The notes under the pieces are model-generated. The model saw only the letters and a program-made list of their open reading frames with translations. It searched no databases and was not told where the DNA came from. Source: Diogma glabrata (taxonomy: Eukaryota > Arthropoda > Insecta > Diptera > Cylindrotomidae). From it: 64,000 nt of DNA. The translations under genes and the position numbers were made by a program. Of this stretch, positions 38,001 through 42,860 are shown one piece after another; position 1 is the first letter of the stretch, and the number at the start of each line of letters is the position of its first letter. The stretch is from positions 163,452,002 through 163,516,001 of the forward strand of contig OY856188.1 of the NCBI GenBank assembly GCA_963693315.1. Direction: 5' to 3'.

Positions 38001-41000
38001 AAATTAAAAGTGTTATAAGTAGAAAGTTAAAAGTGATATTGTGAACAAGTATAAAAGAATTATAAGTGGTGAAACATTGTTAGTACAAGAAGAACTAAAA
38101 GGGGAATAGTAATAGGAGAAATATTTTTATTGTAAAATCTTGAACGAATAAAATTATAACGTTTAGAAAATCCATTGTGTTTTAAATTTCCTGATTTAGT
38201 GATCGAACTAAATAATCGTAGCTCGGCTAAGAAACGTTGCAATACAAACAAAAAACAATTATTTCAAACTTAAAACTATTTATTTTCATGGCATACTAAA
38301 GTTAATTTGGAATTTTTGCATATATAAATAGAGAAAAAGTTTGAATTGTTTTTATTAGTTACAGCTTATAAAGTGAAGCATAAAATCTTGTATGCACCAC
38401 TGGCGTTACTGGGTATTACGCCCATCAAGCGACATCCATCCCTCAAGCCAAAGGCCCTCGGGCTGGCTTACGTCGCTTTCCGAGCGCAATAAACTCCATA
38501 ACGCCCTTGGTACATAAATAGCTAGAATATAACATTACAGATTTATTTTTTAATATTTTCTATATTTATTATAATAGTTGTTAATTTGAAGATCGATTAT
38601 CTTTTTTTGAACCAGTTCTGATTCTTTGTGAATTTCTAAATGGTTAAGGCATGAGCTGTTTTGCTTGTACACAATCATCTCGAGGAATGATCTCCATTGA
38701 ACCTAGGTTATGGAACGTACATCGACCATCTTTTGTGCAGACATTAAAGTAACTATTATCAAACTATTTGTATAAACGGATTTATCAGTAATCTTCCTGC
38801 TTGACTAGTAGCACATATTTCGTGTAATTTTGCTTCTGAATAACTGCAAGAAAATCGAAGCTGATAACATATTTCAATTATTTGTCTTGACTCAAATTTT
38901 CTATACAATTTAGGACCTACTGCAAGTTGAAGAGGCGATATGAAACCTTTTGACCGAGCACAAGTCATAATGGCATGAGCGATTTACCATACCATATATG
39001 ACATTTTATTCTTTGTTGAATCTTTGGATTTTTGCTTTCGATGAATAAAATACTACATTCAAAAATCCGTAACACAATTAGTATTTGTCATTTGGTTTAC
39101 AGTAACAAAAGACAAAGACACTAATAACTAAAAAAAAGTATTGACTTTTCGAAAAAATTCTCTTTTCTATCGATTCCCGTCGTTATTTTTAGCATAATTT
39201 CCTCTCTAGAGATGGGGTGGTAACTAACCCCAAAGAAAATGCGCATATCCGCATAGGGTAGATTTTGATCTTTAAGCTATTTCTAACATAGTGTAAAAAT
39301 TTCAAGCAAATTCATTCAGATTCAAAATATTCAAGGCAGAAAACCGTCATTTACTGCACTATCAATGAAAGCAGATACAAAGAACGAACTATATTGGAAC
39401 GCATATATTAGAACGCATATATTGGATCCTTTTCGGATCCAATATATGCATGCTAATATAACACTCAATAAGCTTTCTAGAAATCGGATAATATAAGGAA
39501 GTCTCTATAAACGCAATGTTTATCGAACGAGGATATCCTATGAGAGATATTTGGGGGAAATCTCTCAACGAAAAGCGAGAGATTTTAAGAATTTCCAAAA
39601 TGTGATAATTTCCAGAAGCAGAGAGGAGGAGTGGACATCTTAAGGCCTAAGGGTAGCGTTAGAAATGATTATAAAAGGGCACTAAAGTAGATTCACACAC
39701 AATATGACACTGCTCAATTTGTAAAAAATTATAACTTCGGTATGCAACGGCTGCAATGAGTGGTTATTTAAGAAAATGCATTGAATATCCAACCAAAAAC
39801 ACTGGCATTCACGCTATATCGCACCTTTCGGTTCTAATACACCCAACAGCAAAAATACAGCAATTAACAACATCAGAGTTAACATAAACAAATCCCTATC
39901 AGGGCAAGATCCACCTCCGTTCCGGATATAACAGCTCAACTGTAATGATGAAAACATTTTCACGATGAAATCACACATTTCATGGAATTACACAATATTC
40001 AAGTACCAACATTCTAATTGTCAAAACTCAAAACAAGTTTTGTTGTTACTATGAACACCTTTCCCATGATTTTGGAGATAAAAAAAAAACTAATGGAAAA
40101 CAAACGTTTTCTAATTTTTTAGTGATTAAGTTTCATGCCTGATGAGGTTTATTATGTGTAGACCGTTAGATTTAACAACTCACACGTTGAGAAAAATGTC
40201 ATTGCAAAAGAGATATAAAAGGTTCAGATCTCTAATCAGTGCACTTATATCGCAGTGGGAAATAAAGGGCAATGCTAGGCGATGGAGCGATACGAATGAG
40301 ATCATAAAAATTGATTCATGGCATTCGAATGAGTTACAACTTTAGCTCGGAACGGATTATGGATTGTCTTAATTAATGATAGCATTTACTGTGGTATGTG
40401 AAAGAATGGCAAATGATATTCAATTGCATAATTCAGTTTATTACCCCGTTTTCGTGCTATTCGAAAGTTTTAATTGCAAATGAATTTCCAGTTATAACGA
40501 TTTCGATGACTCATTATTGATTATACAAACTAAAGTTATTAATTTGGTATGATTGGTATTTCACTGACTTAAACTTTAAAGTATTATTTTAAGATACAGA
40601 TGATAGAAGATATATTGATAAACTAGAATAAATTCACCTTTGGTTTTTAACATATTCTTTACCACTGTCCACAGCTAACGTACACATTTTAATTACTCTT
40701 AGCAATTTATCTTCAAGATGTTCAATTTCTTGTTCTTCTTCATCTAGTGTTTGCCTGAGTTAAAAAAGAAATCAAAACAAACATTGATTATATCTTCAGT
40801 TAAATATTGTAAGAAAAATCAATAATTTAATAAAAATATGTAAGTATATATATTAGTCAACAAAAAATTAATATATAAACAAGTTTTGATAATAATGTAC
40901 CGTAAATTAAATCCTGGAAGAGATAAAATGTTACCATTTTTTTTAATTAAAATTAATAAAAACATGCATATATATATCAATGACACACCTAAATTTTGGC

Positions 41001-41041
41001 GAATCTTTCAAACATTCCTCGAATTCTATTTTACTCTTCAT
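10931..41041 (-). CDS. CenB1A: ACAP/centaurin-beta ArfGAP, 12 coding exons, complete
   Basis: Arf GTPase-activating protein with a membrane-bending BAR domain. The family acts on Arf6 at endosomes and the plasma membrane. Exons, in order: 41041-40989, 40754-40638, 27904-27731, 27668-27584, 27519-27376, 27318-27223, 27158-26821, 26716-26552, 26491-26385, 26324-26200, 11979-11150, 11081-10931. All junctions are GT-AG and phases agree, giving 2385 bp (794 residues; human ACAP2 is about 780). Domains: BAR ~1-245, PH ~266-360, ArfGAP ~391-510, ankyrin repeats ~625-750. The ArfGAP finger is C405-x2-C408-x16-C425-x2-C428, with the catalytic arginine in CSGVHRSLG (R433). No frame breaks are seen. Homology is strong throughout; the exon model is inferred without transcripts. 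Confidence 0.95.
11150..11979 (-). CDS. CenB1A: ACAP exon 11 (end of ArfGAP, linker, ankyrin repeats)
   Basis: The acceptor follows ctaatatag and the donor is GTAAGT at 11149-11144. It starts IYEAN, continuing the ArfGAP fold, then NWIKSKYIEKKFV, an acidic and serine-rich linker of about 100 residues, and three ankyrin repeats (KKPIHQAVLSGS, HGYTALHIATEKG, GKRPLDIAVEQANADIVTL). It is the largest exon at 830 bp and carries all ankyrin repeats, except the last residues. Confidence 0.95.
12095..13340 (+). pseudogene. Jockey/I-like LINE reverse transcriptase remnant
   Basis: Blocks in order are NNNTASSSDGIPTKFF, NYPECFHVEVTPIYKAGNKQ, NYRPISILPT, a weak domain near 12545 (KKAFD), LAQGSMLSAPECATYIN, a region near 12815 around the active-site aspartates (DDAAILY), then FAVRRLKPYLHKDALWNIYN. 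These are consecutive RT motifs of a Jockey/I-group non-LTR element. Several frameshifts and stops make it a relic. It lies in the 14.2-kb ACAP intron, antisense to the gene. Confidence 0.8.
13855..14085 (-). pseudogene. LINE reverse transcriptase fragment
   Basis: Minus-strand reading gives LRGLNINKASGLDNISPITL, LKELAPILTKF and, after a frame change, GIFPSCWKLANVQSVPKKG. These are the first RT motifs of a Jockey/I-type LINE, different from the plus-strand fragment at 12095. It is broken by a frameshift. Confidence 0.75.
14200..14790 (-). pseudogene. Penelope-like element fragments, minus strand
   Basis: Two pieces are visible. At 14583-14771 the RT core reads GRPLSRTLAEIYLYDFE and IIYWYRYVDDIILLFKGTSR, with the YVDD catalytic box intact. 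At about 14230-14480 a different part appears, HPGVLVSRADKGNLTVLIKR followed by KMNHLLNDTNTY, which is normally N-terminal to the RT core. Order on this strand is therefore core first, N-terminal part second, so two truncated copies abut, a common outcome for Penelope-like elements. Confidence 0.75.
14792..15900 (+). pseudogene. Penelope-like element, RT core to GIY-YIG, plus strand
   Basis: It starts GSPLSGTLAEIYLNDFE with RT box YRYVVDI (the first catalytic Asp of YVDD is replaced by Val), continues through INSIEPLNSR, KNVDSKHTFKIFRKPTQTD and, after frame changes, ends with the GIY-YIG nuclease TGVYKIACDDCSKFYIGQTG, RFIEHTSEISK. The first 180 bp are inverted relative to 14583-14784, forming a junction with a spacer of only about 25 bp. 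Stops near 15008 and later show it is inactive. Confidence 0.8.
15875..15900 (+). other. Candidate hammerhead-ribozyme core at Penelope 3' end
   Basis: CTGATGA (15875-15881) is followed by a 3-bp GAC-GGTA-GTC hairpin and GAAA (15893-15896), the fixed core elements of a hammerhead ribozyme in the right order and spacing. Penelope-like elements are known to carry type I hammerhead motifs near their ends. Stem III and the cleavage site are not clear, so activity is uncertain. Confidence 0.45.
15901..16715. other. AT-rich intron DNA
   Basis: No coding or repeat structure is recognised. The long open frame on the minus strand at 15657-16073 is a low-complexity shadow of the Penelope tail. Confidence 0.5.
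16716..16843. repeat. 66-bp tandem duplication
   Basis: The unit beginning cttcttagaacgaggagtc and ending agtacagcattt occurs at 16716 and again at 16782 with no visible difference. The near identity indicates a recent local duplication. The surrounding sequence (16844-17420) shows nothing else recognisable. Confidence 0.85.
17424..17620. repeat. Diverged copy of the 33-kb palindromic element
   Basis: The run ccgttggcacttcgcgtaag, aataacataatgg, ctcttgtcactttacgcaaa and ttgttaggccatcttctgga matches 32993-33165. A short inverted portion (attattccagaagatagcat) follows. It is a partial, diverged copy. Confidence 0.75.
17865..18640 (+). pseudogene. hAT transposase C-terminus, split by an insertion
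   Basis: Left half: FVERIFRVMGIIWTNKSKRL, then a few residues leading to the insertion point (18054). Right half from 18567: SCTEFASFIKKKDKSNKKLT. Together they follow the pattern of the hAT dimerisation domain (NxFVERxFS...). Frame breaks upstream show it was already decaying or only a fragment. Confidence 0.7.
18054..18566. mobile_element. 513-bp hAT-type MITE with 8-bp target duplication
   Basis: The end starts with CAGTGGCGGATTT three bases inside the boundary; the other end carries a diverged inverted version (aaatcagccaatcc). GAGTTGCA flanks it at 18046-18053 and 18567-18574, an 8-bp duplication as expected for hAT. The interior contains gccgcc-rich inverted patches but no transposase. 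Confidence 0.65.
18501..18842. repeat. 171-bp tandem duplication
   Basis: Copy 1 (18501-18671) and copy 2 (18672-18842) are essentially identical. The unit covers the right end of the MITE and the adjoining hAT coding tail, so the duplication happened after the MITE inserted. Confidence 0.9.
18914..19505. repeat. Foldback element, ~200-bp arms
   Basis: The left arm (18914-19114, starting ttgggattttttgt and ending ggttaggaaata) is the reverse complement of 19303-19505, with only scattered differences. The ~190-bp loop is related to the SINE-like sequence at 19610-19830. Half-arm sequence also appears at 31365-31440. It codes for nothing. Confidence 0.85.
19560..19830 (+). repeat. tRNA-derived SINE-like repeat
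   Basis: GTTCGAATCC at about 19690 matches a pol III B box and follows a tRNA-like 5' part (tcgcccgctgtgactaagtt). The downstream body (ttctgaaggaattttagaga, cttaagcttaattgttcac) is repeated in the loop of the preceding foldback. Diverged relatives lie at 30252 and 31467 on the other strand. Confidence 0.6.
20572..21163. repeat. 46-bp inverted repeats around a 498-bp insert in the P-like relic
   Basis: 20572-20618 (cttattatttttgtttcagc...) is the reverse complement of 21117-21163. The right copy is the coding orientation of the P relic; the left copy is inverted. The enclosed DNA carries a Penelope-like 3' end motif in reverse near 20715-20755. It could be an insertion that copied the target in inverted form, or an inversion. 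Confidence 0.7.
20710..20757 (-). other. Hammerhead-like motif, reverse strand
   Basis: The minus strand reads TTGATGA, then a 5-bp stem GATGT...ACATC, then GAAACGTC. This is close to the hammerhead core (CTGATGA...GAAA), one base off consensus. A related but weaker pattern lies at 46868-46900. It probably marks a Penelope-like end. Confidence 0.4.
22531..23835 (+). repeat. Family A repeat, most complete copy
   Basis: It opens with tattacttcggtctgaaaga, has three ~110-bp units around ttatggcattataagtttgt (22825, 22960, 23068), passes through the aatttttggaatatttttag-rich part, and ends with tcagagctgtgaaatttcag and cccctc at 23829. The total of about 1.3 kb probably approximates a full unit. 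No ORF is present. It matches 720-3285 and 54435-55505. Confidence 0.75.
23998..24085. repeat. Half copy of the 33-kb palindromic element
   Basis: The run aaaaaagtgttttctttatt, then ctaagttatttgcgtaaagt and gagattgacatta matches the right arm at 33225-33310. No partner arm is present. Confidence 0.7.
24540..25059 (-). pseudogene. DDE (Tc1/IS630-like) transposase fragment
   Basis: It encodes VVWINKTNFSLFCRQTRGRA, NLPVSRGPNNYLFGAIS, then after frame changes KWQDVGNQLEDFVIVVDNAP, SLLRLKPYSPMLNPIENIWS and VKSYAKSN. The second catalytic Asp (VVDNAPCH) and the acidic third position (PIENIW) are visible; the first (WIDKTN in relatives) reads WINKTN. Stops and frameshifts mean it is dead. Confidence 0.85.
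25083..25322. repeat. Three ~80-bp tandem units inside the Tc1-like element
   Basis: Each unit starts near tccgtcaaat(g/t)ac, contains aaccgacaaaaac or variants and ends near ctgaaatataac. They start at about 25088, 25168 and 25245 and differ by 20-30 percent, so the array is old. Confidence 0.6.
26200..26324 (-). CDS. CenB1A: ACAP exon 10 (ArfGAP core)
   Basis: It encodes the second cysteine pair's last member and the catalytic arginine (CSGVHRSLGVHYSKVRSLTLD), then WEPEIVKVMTELGN. The donor is GTAATT; the following intron is 14.2 kb and filled with transposons. Confidence 0.95.
26385..26491 (-). CDS. CenB1A: ACAP exon 9 (ArfGAP zinc finger)
   Basis: It encodes IPGNSLCCDCGSKEPRWAS and INLGITLCI, the first three zinc-binding cysteines of the ArfGAP domain. 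A 60-bp intron separates it from exon 10; reading through that intron would disrupt the finger, so it must be spliced out. Confidence 0.95.
26552..26716 (-). CDS. CenB1A: ACAP exon 8 (end of PH domain)
   Basis: It starts within the PH domain and encodes SHMLQADSEELLQAWIAAL, the C-terminal PH helix with its conserved tryptophan, then the PH-ArfGAP linker. The acceptor is preceded by a ten-T tract and aaacag; the donor is GTAATAAG. Confidence 0.94.
26821..27158 (-). CDS. CenB1A: ACAP exon 7 (BAR end and PH domain)
   Basis: It encodes the last BAR-associated helix, a polar linker and most of the PH domain: MQGYLFKRTSKGFKSWNRRW, then DDLRLCTVKP and RRFCFEVIS. The basic residues of the first PH strands are present, as needed for phosphoinositide binding. 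Confidence 0.95.
27223..27318 (-). CDS. CenB1A: ACAP exon 6 (BAR)
   Basis: Ninety-six bp, phase 0 at both ends, encoding LLSYIQACSTYYHQGLDLCE and CLADD. The acceptor ttccag (27319-27324) was chosen over an upstream ttatttag because it keeps frame and matches the family. The donor GTAAAG lies inside an otherwise open frame. Confidence 0.9.
27376..27519 (-). CDS. CenB1A: ACAP exon 5 (BAR)
   Basis: Forty-eight codons encoding VNKNRPQEILES and the conserved CFQHIALDYVKTLTMLQSKK helix of the ACAP BAR domain. The flanking introns are 64 and 57 bp. Confidence 0.93.
27584..27668 (-). CDS. CenB1A: ACAP exon 4 (BAR)
   Basis: Eighty-five bp encoding DIKTVKDSKHHFLKVSENLD and NALYKNAA, a strongly conserved BAR stretch. 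Acceptor gatttcag, donor GTACGT. Confidence 0.93.
27731..27904 (-). CDS. CenB1A: ACAP exon 3 (BAR)
   Basis: The acceptor acattag precedes TGCATTTGC and the donor is GTATATAT. It encodes FATSLWDLQKHF, LQEINKYNTILLDQASRTVL and the NLSAFVKT motif of the BAR domain. It joins exon 2 in phase across a 12.7-kb intron. Confidence 0.93.
28138..28347 (-). other. Short unrecognised open frame in ACAP intron 2
   Basis: Sixty-nine residues with a cysteine-containing, non-repetitive composition (SEYRMETVLNLDNNALYRNE). It has no splice-compatible link to ACAP exons and no family I recognise. The composition looks like a coding relic, perhaps of a transposon. The flanks 27905-28137 and 28348-28730 show nothing. 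Confidence 0.25.
28735..29640 (+). pseudogene. RTE-clade LINE remnant
   Basis: The endonuclease end (LRRSGSGINETTKGYTLYYC, GVEFGVGFLIHRRVN) is joined directly to RT motifs: HQCGFRPNRSQQNN, DFKKAYDSIIRDNLWSALI, LALEYVIRKS and ILGYAD-like LGYADNIVLLERRTSDIR. The catalytic YADD is changed to YADN. These match RTE-type ORF2, with an internal deletion between endonuclease and RT. Several frameshifts are present. Confidence 0.85.
29641..30251. other. AT-rich intron DNA
   Basis: No coding or repeat signal recognised, apart from T-rich runs. Confidence 0.5.
30252..30550 (-). repeat. tRNA-derived SINE, copy 1
   Basis: Minus strand: an A-box-like stretch (aacggcgtaatcgatagcg), then GGTTCGAATTC as B box, then the tail cgaaacacgaacaatg and a body with cttactttacttacttgagt. 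It is about 80-90 percent identical to the copy at 31467-31750. No target duplication was determined. Confidence 0.75.
30823..30922. repeat. Inverted repeat with 33-bp arms
   Basis: The arm gcttaggatgatggcaattc at 30823 pairs with gaattgccttcattctaagc at 30903. The loop of about 33 bp contains ctcgctacgctcgtttcggg. It may be a small MITE. Confidence 0.65.
31084..31355 (-). pseudogene. LINE ORF2 C-terminal end
   Basis: Minus reading: LPRSTRTILAQLRSGWSRIL, IDDKCPTCEGTPHDANHLFN, CPEKPTDLTKEDLW, then AVAEFLNLDLEPEE and a stop at 31084-31086. This is the Cys/His C-terminus found after the RNase H of some Jockey/R1-group LINEs. The frame is open for about 90 codons, so the insertion is fairly young or a clean fragment. 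Confidence 0.8.
31365..31445. repeat. Half-arm of the 19-kb foldback family
   Basis: The stretch tagtcattattgattgtttc, caatcaatgtgaaatcaatg and ctgacacttggtcaattt is similar to 19030-19100 in the foldback at 18914-19505. No second arm is found here. Confidence 0.55.
31467..31750 (-). repeat. tRNA-derived SINE, copy 2
   Basis: Same element and orientation as 30252-30550, with the B box GGTTCGAATTC (minus strand) near 31580 and the same boundary sequences gatcaattaaact and catattatggaaatg. The copies differ by point changes and a small deletion in the A/T-rich body. Confidence 0.75.
31858..31930 (+). pseudogene. Probable LINE ORF2 extreme 3' end
   Basis: The reading DDWKLMAQAAKSLHGM followed by a stop and gagagagagact resembles the C-terminal tail of RTE/Jockey-type LINEs (W-x-x-M-x-x-x-A-K). 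It is too short for a firm call. Confidence 0.4.
32613..32771 (+). repeat. ~160-bp dispersed repeat, copy 1
   Basis: It contains ggtattacgcccatcaagcg, acatccatccctc and cgcccttggtacataaatag. It matches 38363-38524 in the same orientation. The motif ttacgccc recurs inverted (gggcgtaat), so it can form a hairpin. Function and class are unknown. Flanking DNA from 31931 to 33022 holds nothing else I recognise. Confidence 0.75.
33023..33310. repeat. Near-perfect palindrome, 143-bp arms, 2-bp spacer
   Basis: 33023-33165 is the reverse complement of 33168-33310 with very few mismatches; the centre is gtaat-gg-attac at 33161-33172. Outer ends are taacataatgtcaatctc. Partial relatives lie at 17424-17620 and 23998-24085. 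It is likely a foldback-type non-autonomous element. Confidence 0.9.
33482..34155 (+). repeat. 5' LTR
   Basis: Starts TGTGACGATTATGG and ends AACGTTACA. A TATA-like tatataaaaggtgttg lies at 33797. It is identical, as far as I compared, to the 3' LTR except for the last ~30 bp. Confidence 0.95.
34187..35596 (+). CDS. Retrotransposon Gag with N-terminal SAP domain
   Basis: About 470 residues. The start was placed at ATG 34187 because the frame upstream runs through the primer-binding site and LTR. Residues ~1-40 form a SAP-type helix-turn-helix (LNGLKVQDLKSELEKRNLS, ELKERLIKAM). Then comes an acidic linker, a coiled-coil-rich middle, the capsid-like part (LKPPTYDGTSSFGIFKFQF, ALIVALKGEAAETI, QRIGESLQEFSSAIERLV), and one CCHC knuckle CWVCDKLGHISREC followed by a basic tail. 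The SAP domain could bind DNA or chromatin. The frame is fully open; pol lies in the -1 frame. Confidence 0.9.
   Translation: MDLNGLKVQDLKSELEKRNLSTTGTKNELKERLIKAMEAAGLDPEKYRFGQEEADENPDAGNSEAKDGAVEATRQVVPANNDFAQLMAMMEQMSFNMRADVKANIEVMNKKLDLQSNSMSNEIKKLDVNINQQSANIASSREEISLVKTHIDEKLLQMAANLRIEVEKIVDEKVEKVQKEVEVLEQKVQSKVDDFKVEVEKRLLDVEIIAKTSHPVQQRQGMKLKPPTYDGTSSFGIFKFQFETAADQNSWNETHRVAALIVALKGEAAETIQSVPEQDRRSYNEIMKALNRKYGSDHKREIYRLELKGRYQRIGESLQEFSSAIERLVHMAHGNTSPDYMERMKIDAFIDGIRDPETRKSAVMTPKATFAETIACALTSETAQAIVKPTIKVRRVEMEEEDSFRPQRRSGEFNSRIRCWVCDKLGHISRECREARRKRGRSTSPIRRRSSEEKAQAGEDGQIAAEGLN
35581..37557 (+). pseudogene. Pol: protease fused to integrase, RT deleted, one stop
   Basis: It lies in -1 frame to gag. 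The protease has LDTGATRTIV and EVILGMDFM. Near 36100 the reading jumps to HGDADALSRRPC, normally the end of RNase H, so about 2 kb of RT/RNase H are missing in frame. The integrase follows: zinc-binding HERTSGGHLG...CQACDQC, catalytic D (AMDVAGPF), D (HTDQGRNFES) and E (DGMVERFNA). A TAA at 37228-37230 interrupts the C-terminal part, after which the same frame continues to 37557 (WEGPYTIITKLNDVVYRI). Confidence 0.9.
37569..38241 (+). repeat. 3' LTR
   Basis: Starts TGTGACG right after gtgggggagaa and ends AACGTTGCA, followed by target duplication ATAC. The last ~30 bp differ from the 5' LTR at about five substitutions and one indel, while the rest matches. Confidence 0.95.
38363..38524 (+). 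repeat. ~160-bp dispersed repeat, copy 2
   Basis: It matches 32613-32771 in the same orientation, sharing ggtattacgcccatcaagcg and cgcccttggtacataaatag. It lies 118 bp after the LTR element, outside its target duplication, so it is not part of that element. Confidence 0.75.
38640..38970 (-). pseudogene. Fragment of an unclassified widespread mobile-element-type ORF
   Basis: Minus reading: SPLQLAVGPKLYRKFESRQI, IEICYQLRFSCSYSEAKLHE, ICATSQAG, FIQIV, then past a stop NFNVCTKDGRCTFHNLGSME and IIPRDDCVQAKQLMP. I recall the pattern SPLQ-x-G...SR-x-LI...GF-SY-E and TxDGxxTFHxxG from many animal genomic ORFs of unsettled class, often in repeats. No function is assigned. Confidence 0.45.
38971..40637. 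other. Intron 2 DNA with a 15-bp hairpin
   Basis: A perfect hairpin gcatatattggatcc / ggatccaatatatgc lies at 39415-39429 and 39435-39449. Otherwise no coding or repeat signal recognised. The open frames at 39389 and 40142 look random. Confidence 0.5.
40638..40754 (-). CDS. CenB1A: ACAP exon 2 (BAR start)
   Basis: Thirty-nine codons encoding QTLDEEEQEIEHLEDKLL and VIKMCTLAVDSGKEYVKNQ, the second BAR helix. Acceptor ctcag at 40755, donor GTGAAT. The 234-bp intron to exon 1 and the reading phase agree with exons 1 and 3. Confidence 0.92.
40989..41041 (-). CDS. CenB1A: ACAP exon 1 with start codon
   Basis: It begins at ATG (41041) and reads MKSKIEFEECLKDSPKFR, matching the N-terminus of the ACAP family (FEECLKDSP). 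Donor GTGTGTC. The start is fixed by homology; any 5' non-coding exon further upstream is not identifiable. Confidence 0.92.
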
Positions 41042-41240
41042 TTTAGTGAAATTGAAGAACAACGTAATTGCTTAAATAAATTATAAAATTCACAAGTTAA
41101 TTAGCATCAATTTAGCATTTACCAAATCATATTATTCAACTAAAACCATAATAATAACACGTCAAAGCATTTAAGAATACAAAAAACGTCAATTATTAAA
41201 TAAAAATTGACATTTGACAATACAATATATGTATATCTAT

Positions 41241-41791
41241 CAAAACCCTTGATATATCATAGCCCTATCCATTCACGCCATTTGCAATAAACAATGAACA
41301 TTGCCATATGCAAAAAATTGGATTAGTGCTTTTGATTAAATATTTTAGAATTTTTTTTATATGGAGTTTTATTTTTCCAGATGGCGTTATCAGCGTTATG
41401 GCGAATTTTTGAATTTTTTTTATATTGAGTTTTAATTTCAAAATGGCGCTACAAGTTCACGATTTTTACTGTGCTAAAAAATGAAGAAGTCTTCTATATC
41501 GGGGTTTTGTATATATACAATCAAAACCCCCGATATATCATAGCCATACTCATTCACGCCATTTGGAAAAAACAATGAACATTGCCATATGCAAAAAATT
41601 GGATTAGTGTTGTTGATTAAATATTTTTAAATTTTTTTTATATGGAGTTTTATTTTTCCAGATGGCGTTATGAGCGTTATGGCGATTTTTTGAATTTTTT
41701 TTATATTGAGTTTTAATTTCAAAATGGCGCTACAAGTTCACGATTTTTATTGTGCTAAAAAATGTAGATGGCTTCTATACCGGGGGTTTTG
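41241..41791. mobile_element. Two head-to-tail MITE copies upstream of ACAP
   Basis: Copy 1 is 41241-41509 and copy 2 is 41522-41791, about 270 bp each, with inverted ends CAAAACCC(C/T)(C/T)GATATA and its complement. They are about 95 percent identical, separated by 12 bp. They start 200 bp upstream of the ACAP start codon, so they lie in the promoter or 5' untranslated region. Confidence 0.8.
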
Positions 41792-42019
41792 ATACAATAC
41801 ACATAATTCAGAGGTTTGCTACCATAAGTGCTCAGGAGTGCGTTTCGAAATTAACCGCGGTTAACCATGGTAATATGTAATGTCAAAGTTAAAATAGTGC
41901 CGTCACATATAGCATGAAAATTACCAGGGTAAAGCTGTCAAAGCTAAACTGTCAAAGAAAAAGACCGCTAAAAACATTGAAGATGTACAAACATTGAAGA
42001 CTACAACCAGCATACAAAA

Positions 42020-42860
42020 CTACAGTTAAGTAAAGCTAATAATATGCTCAGAATGTTAAAAAGATTGTTTTTCTCGCAAAACCTAAACTCTAAGGTAAAA
42101 CTCTTATGCTATCATATGATTATCAAACCAATTCTGACATACGGATGAAAGATTTGGTATAACATAAACGCGACCCATATGGAAAAACTTAGAGTATTTG
42201 AGCGAAAAATACTGAGATCAGCCCTAAATAAACACAGATCTAAAAGTTCAAACTATAAAAAATATATCTGTAATAGAAAAATCTATAACAGCGCCAATAC
42301 TTATCGTATAGACCAGACAATAGTTCATCTAACTAGACAACACTTCCTAAGATGCCGATCGGTAGAAAATACTCTAATTAAACACATTATATATCCAAAT
42401 CAAAATTATTTTGAAAAAGCCATGCTAACAGGATACATCCCACCCGTAGCCTTCGTGTTTCTAGATGAACACGGATACATAATGGACATAAACAATATCC
42501 CAACAATATATCACATAAACCGTAGATCGTCAGACAAAACAATAAAATACAATAAACACATAAATACTAAACTGCCACATCCAGATATACGATTTAATAT
42601 AAATGTACCAACAGAAATTACAGGAAAAATAAAACACAAATTTGCATAACAATTCAAGCCCTGGTGGCTAATTGAATGAAGTCGATACACCAAACTGTCT
42701 AAGTTTGGCTTTGACATGCGAGCTGTAATACCGTGAGTTTTATTATTGACCGTAGCGGTGGACAGTTGGCATGTTAAGGCCCAGCTTCGTGGTTAAATAT
42801 TTATTAAACTTTTAAACCCTAATAACATCTTCCTCGTAACATTGTTTTTCGATGCTGTAA
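42020..42860 (+). pseudogene. LINE RT C-terminal end and 3' untranslated part
   Basis: The reading MLRMLKRLFFSQNLNSKVKL, LLCYHMIIKPILTYG, HMEKLRVFERKILRSALNKH is the C-terminal thumb/connection of a Jockey/I-group LINE. One stop near 42147 precedes a 156-residue open frame to 42649. After the stop comes a 3' region (42650-42840) with several inverted short motifs. Confidence 0.75.

Larger units (their letters stand above)
33482..38241 (+). mobile_element. Young Ty3/gypsy-class LTR retrotransposon lacking RT
   Basis: LTRs at 33482-34155 and 37569-38241 (674 and 673 bp), both starting TGTGACG and ending in CA, flanked by a 4-bp target duplication ATAC (33478-33481, 38242-38245). A primer-binding-like TGGTGTCAGAAGTG follows at 34158, and a polypurine tract gtgggggagaa precedes the 3' LTR. 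Gag and a shortened pol (protease, RNase H tail, integrase) lie between. RT and most of RNase H are missing. Near-identical LTRs mean a recent insertion, so it probably moved using proteins supplied by a full-length relative. It lies in the 12.7-kb ACAP intron, antisense to the gene. Confidence 0.95.
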
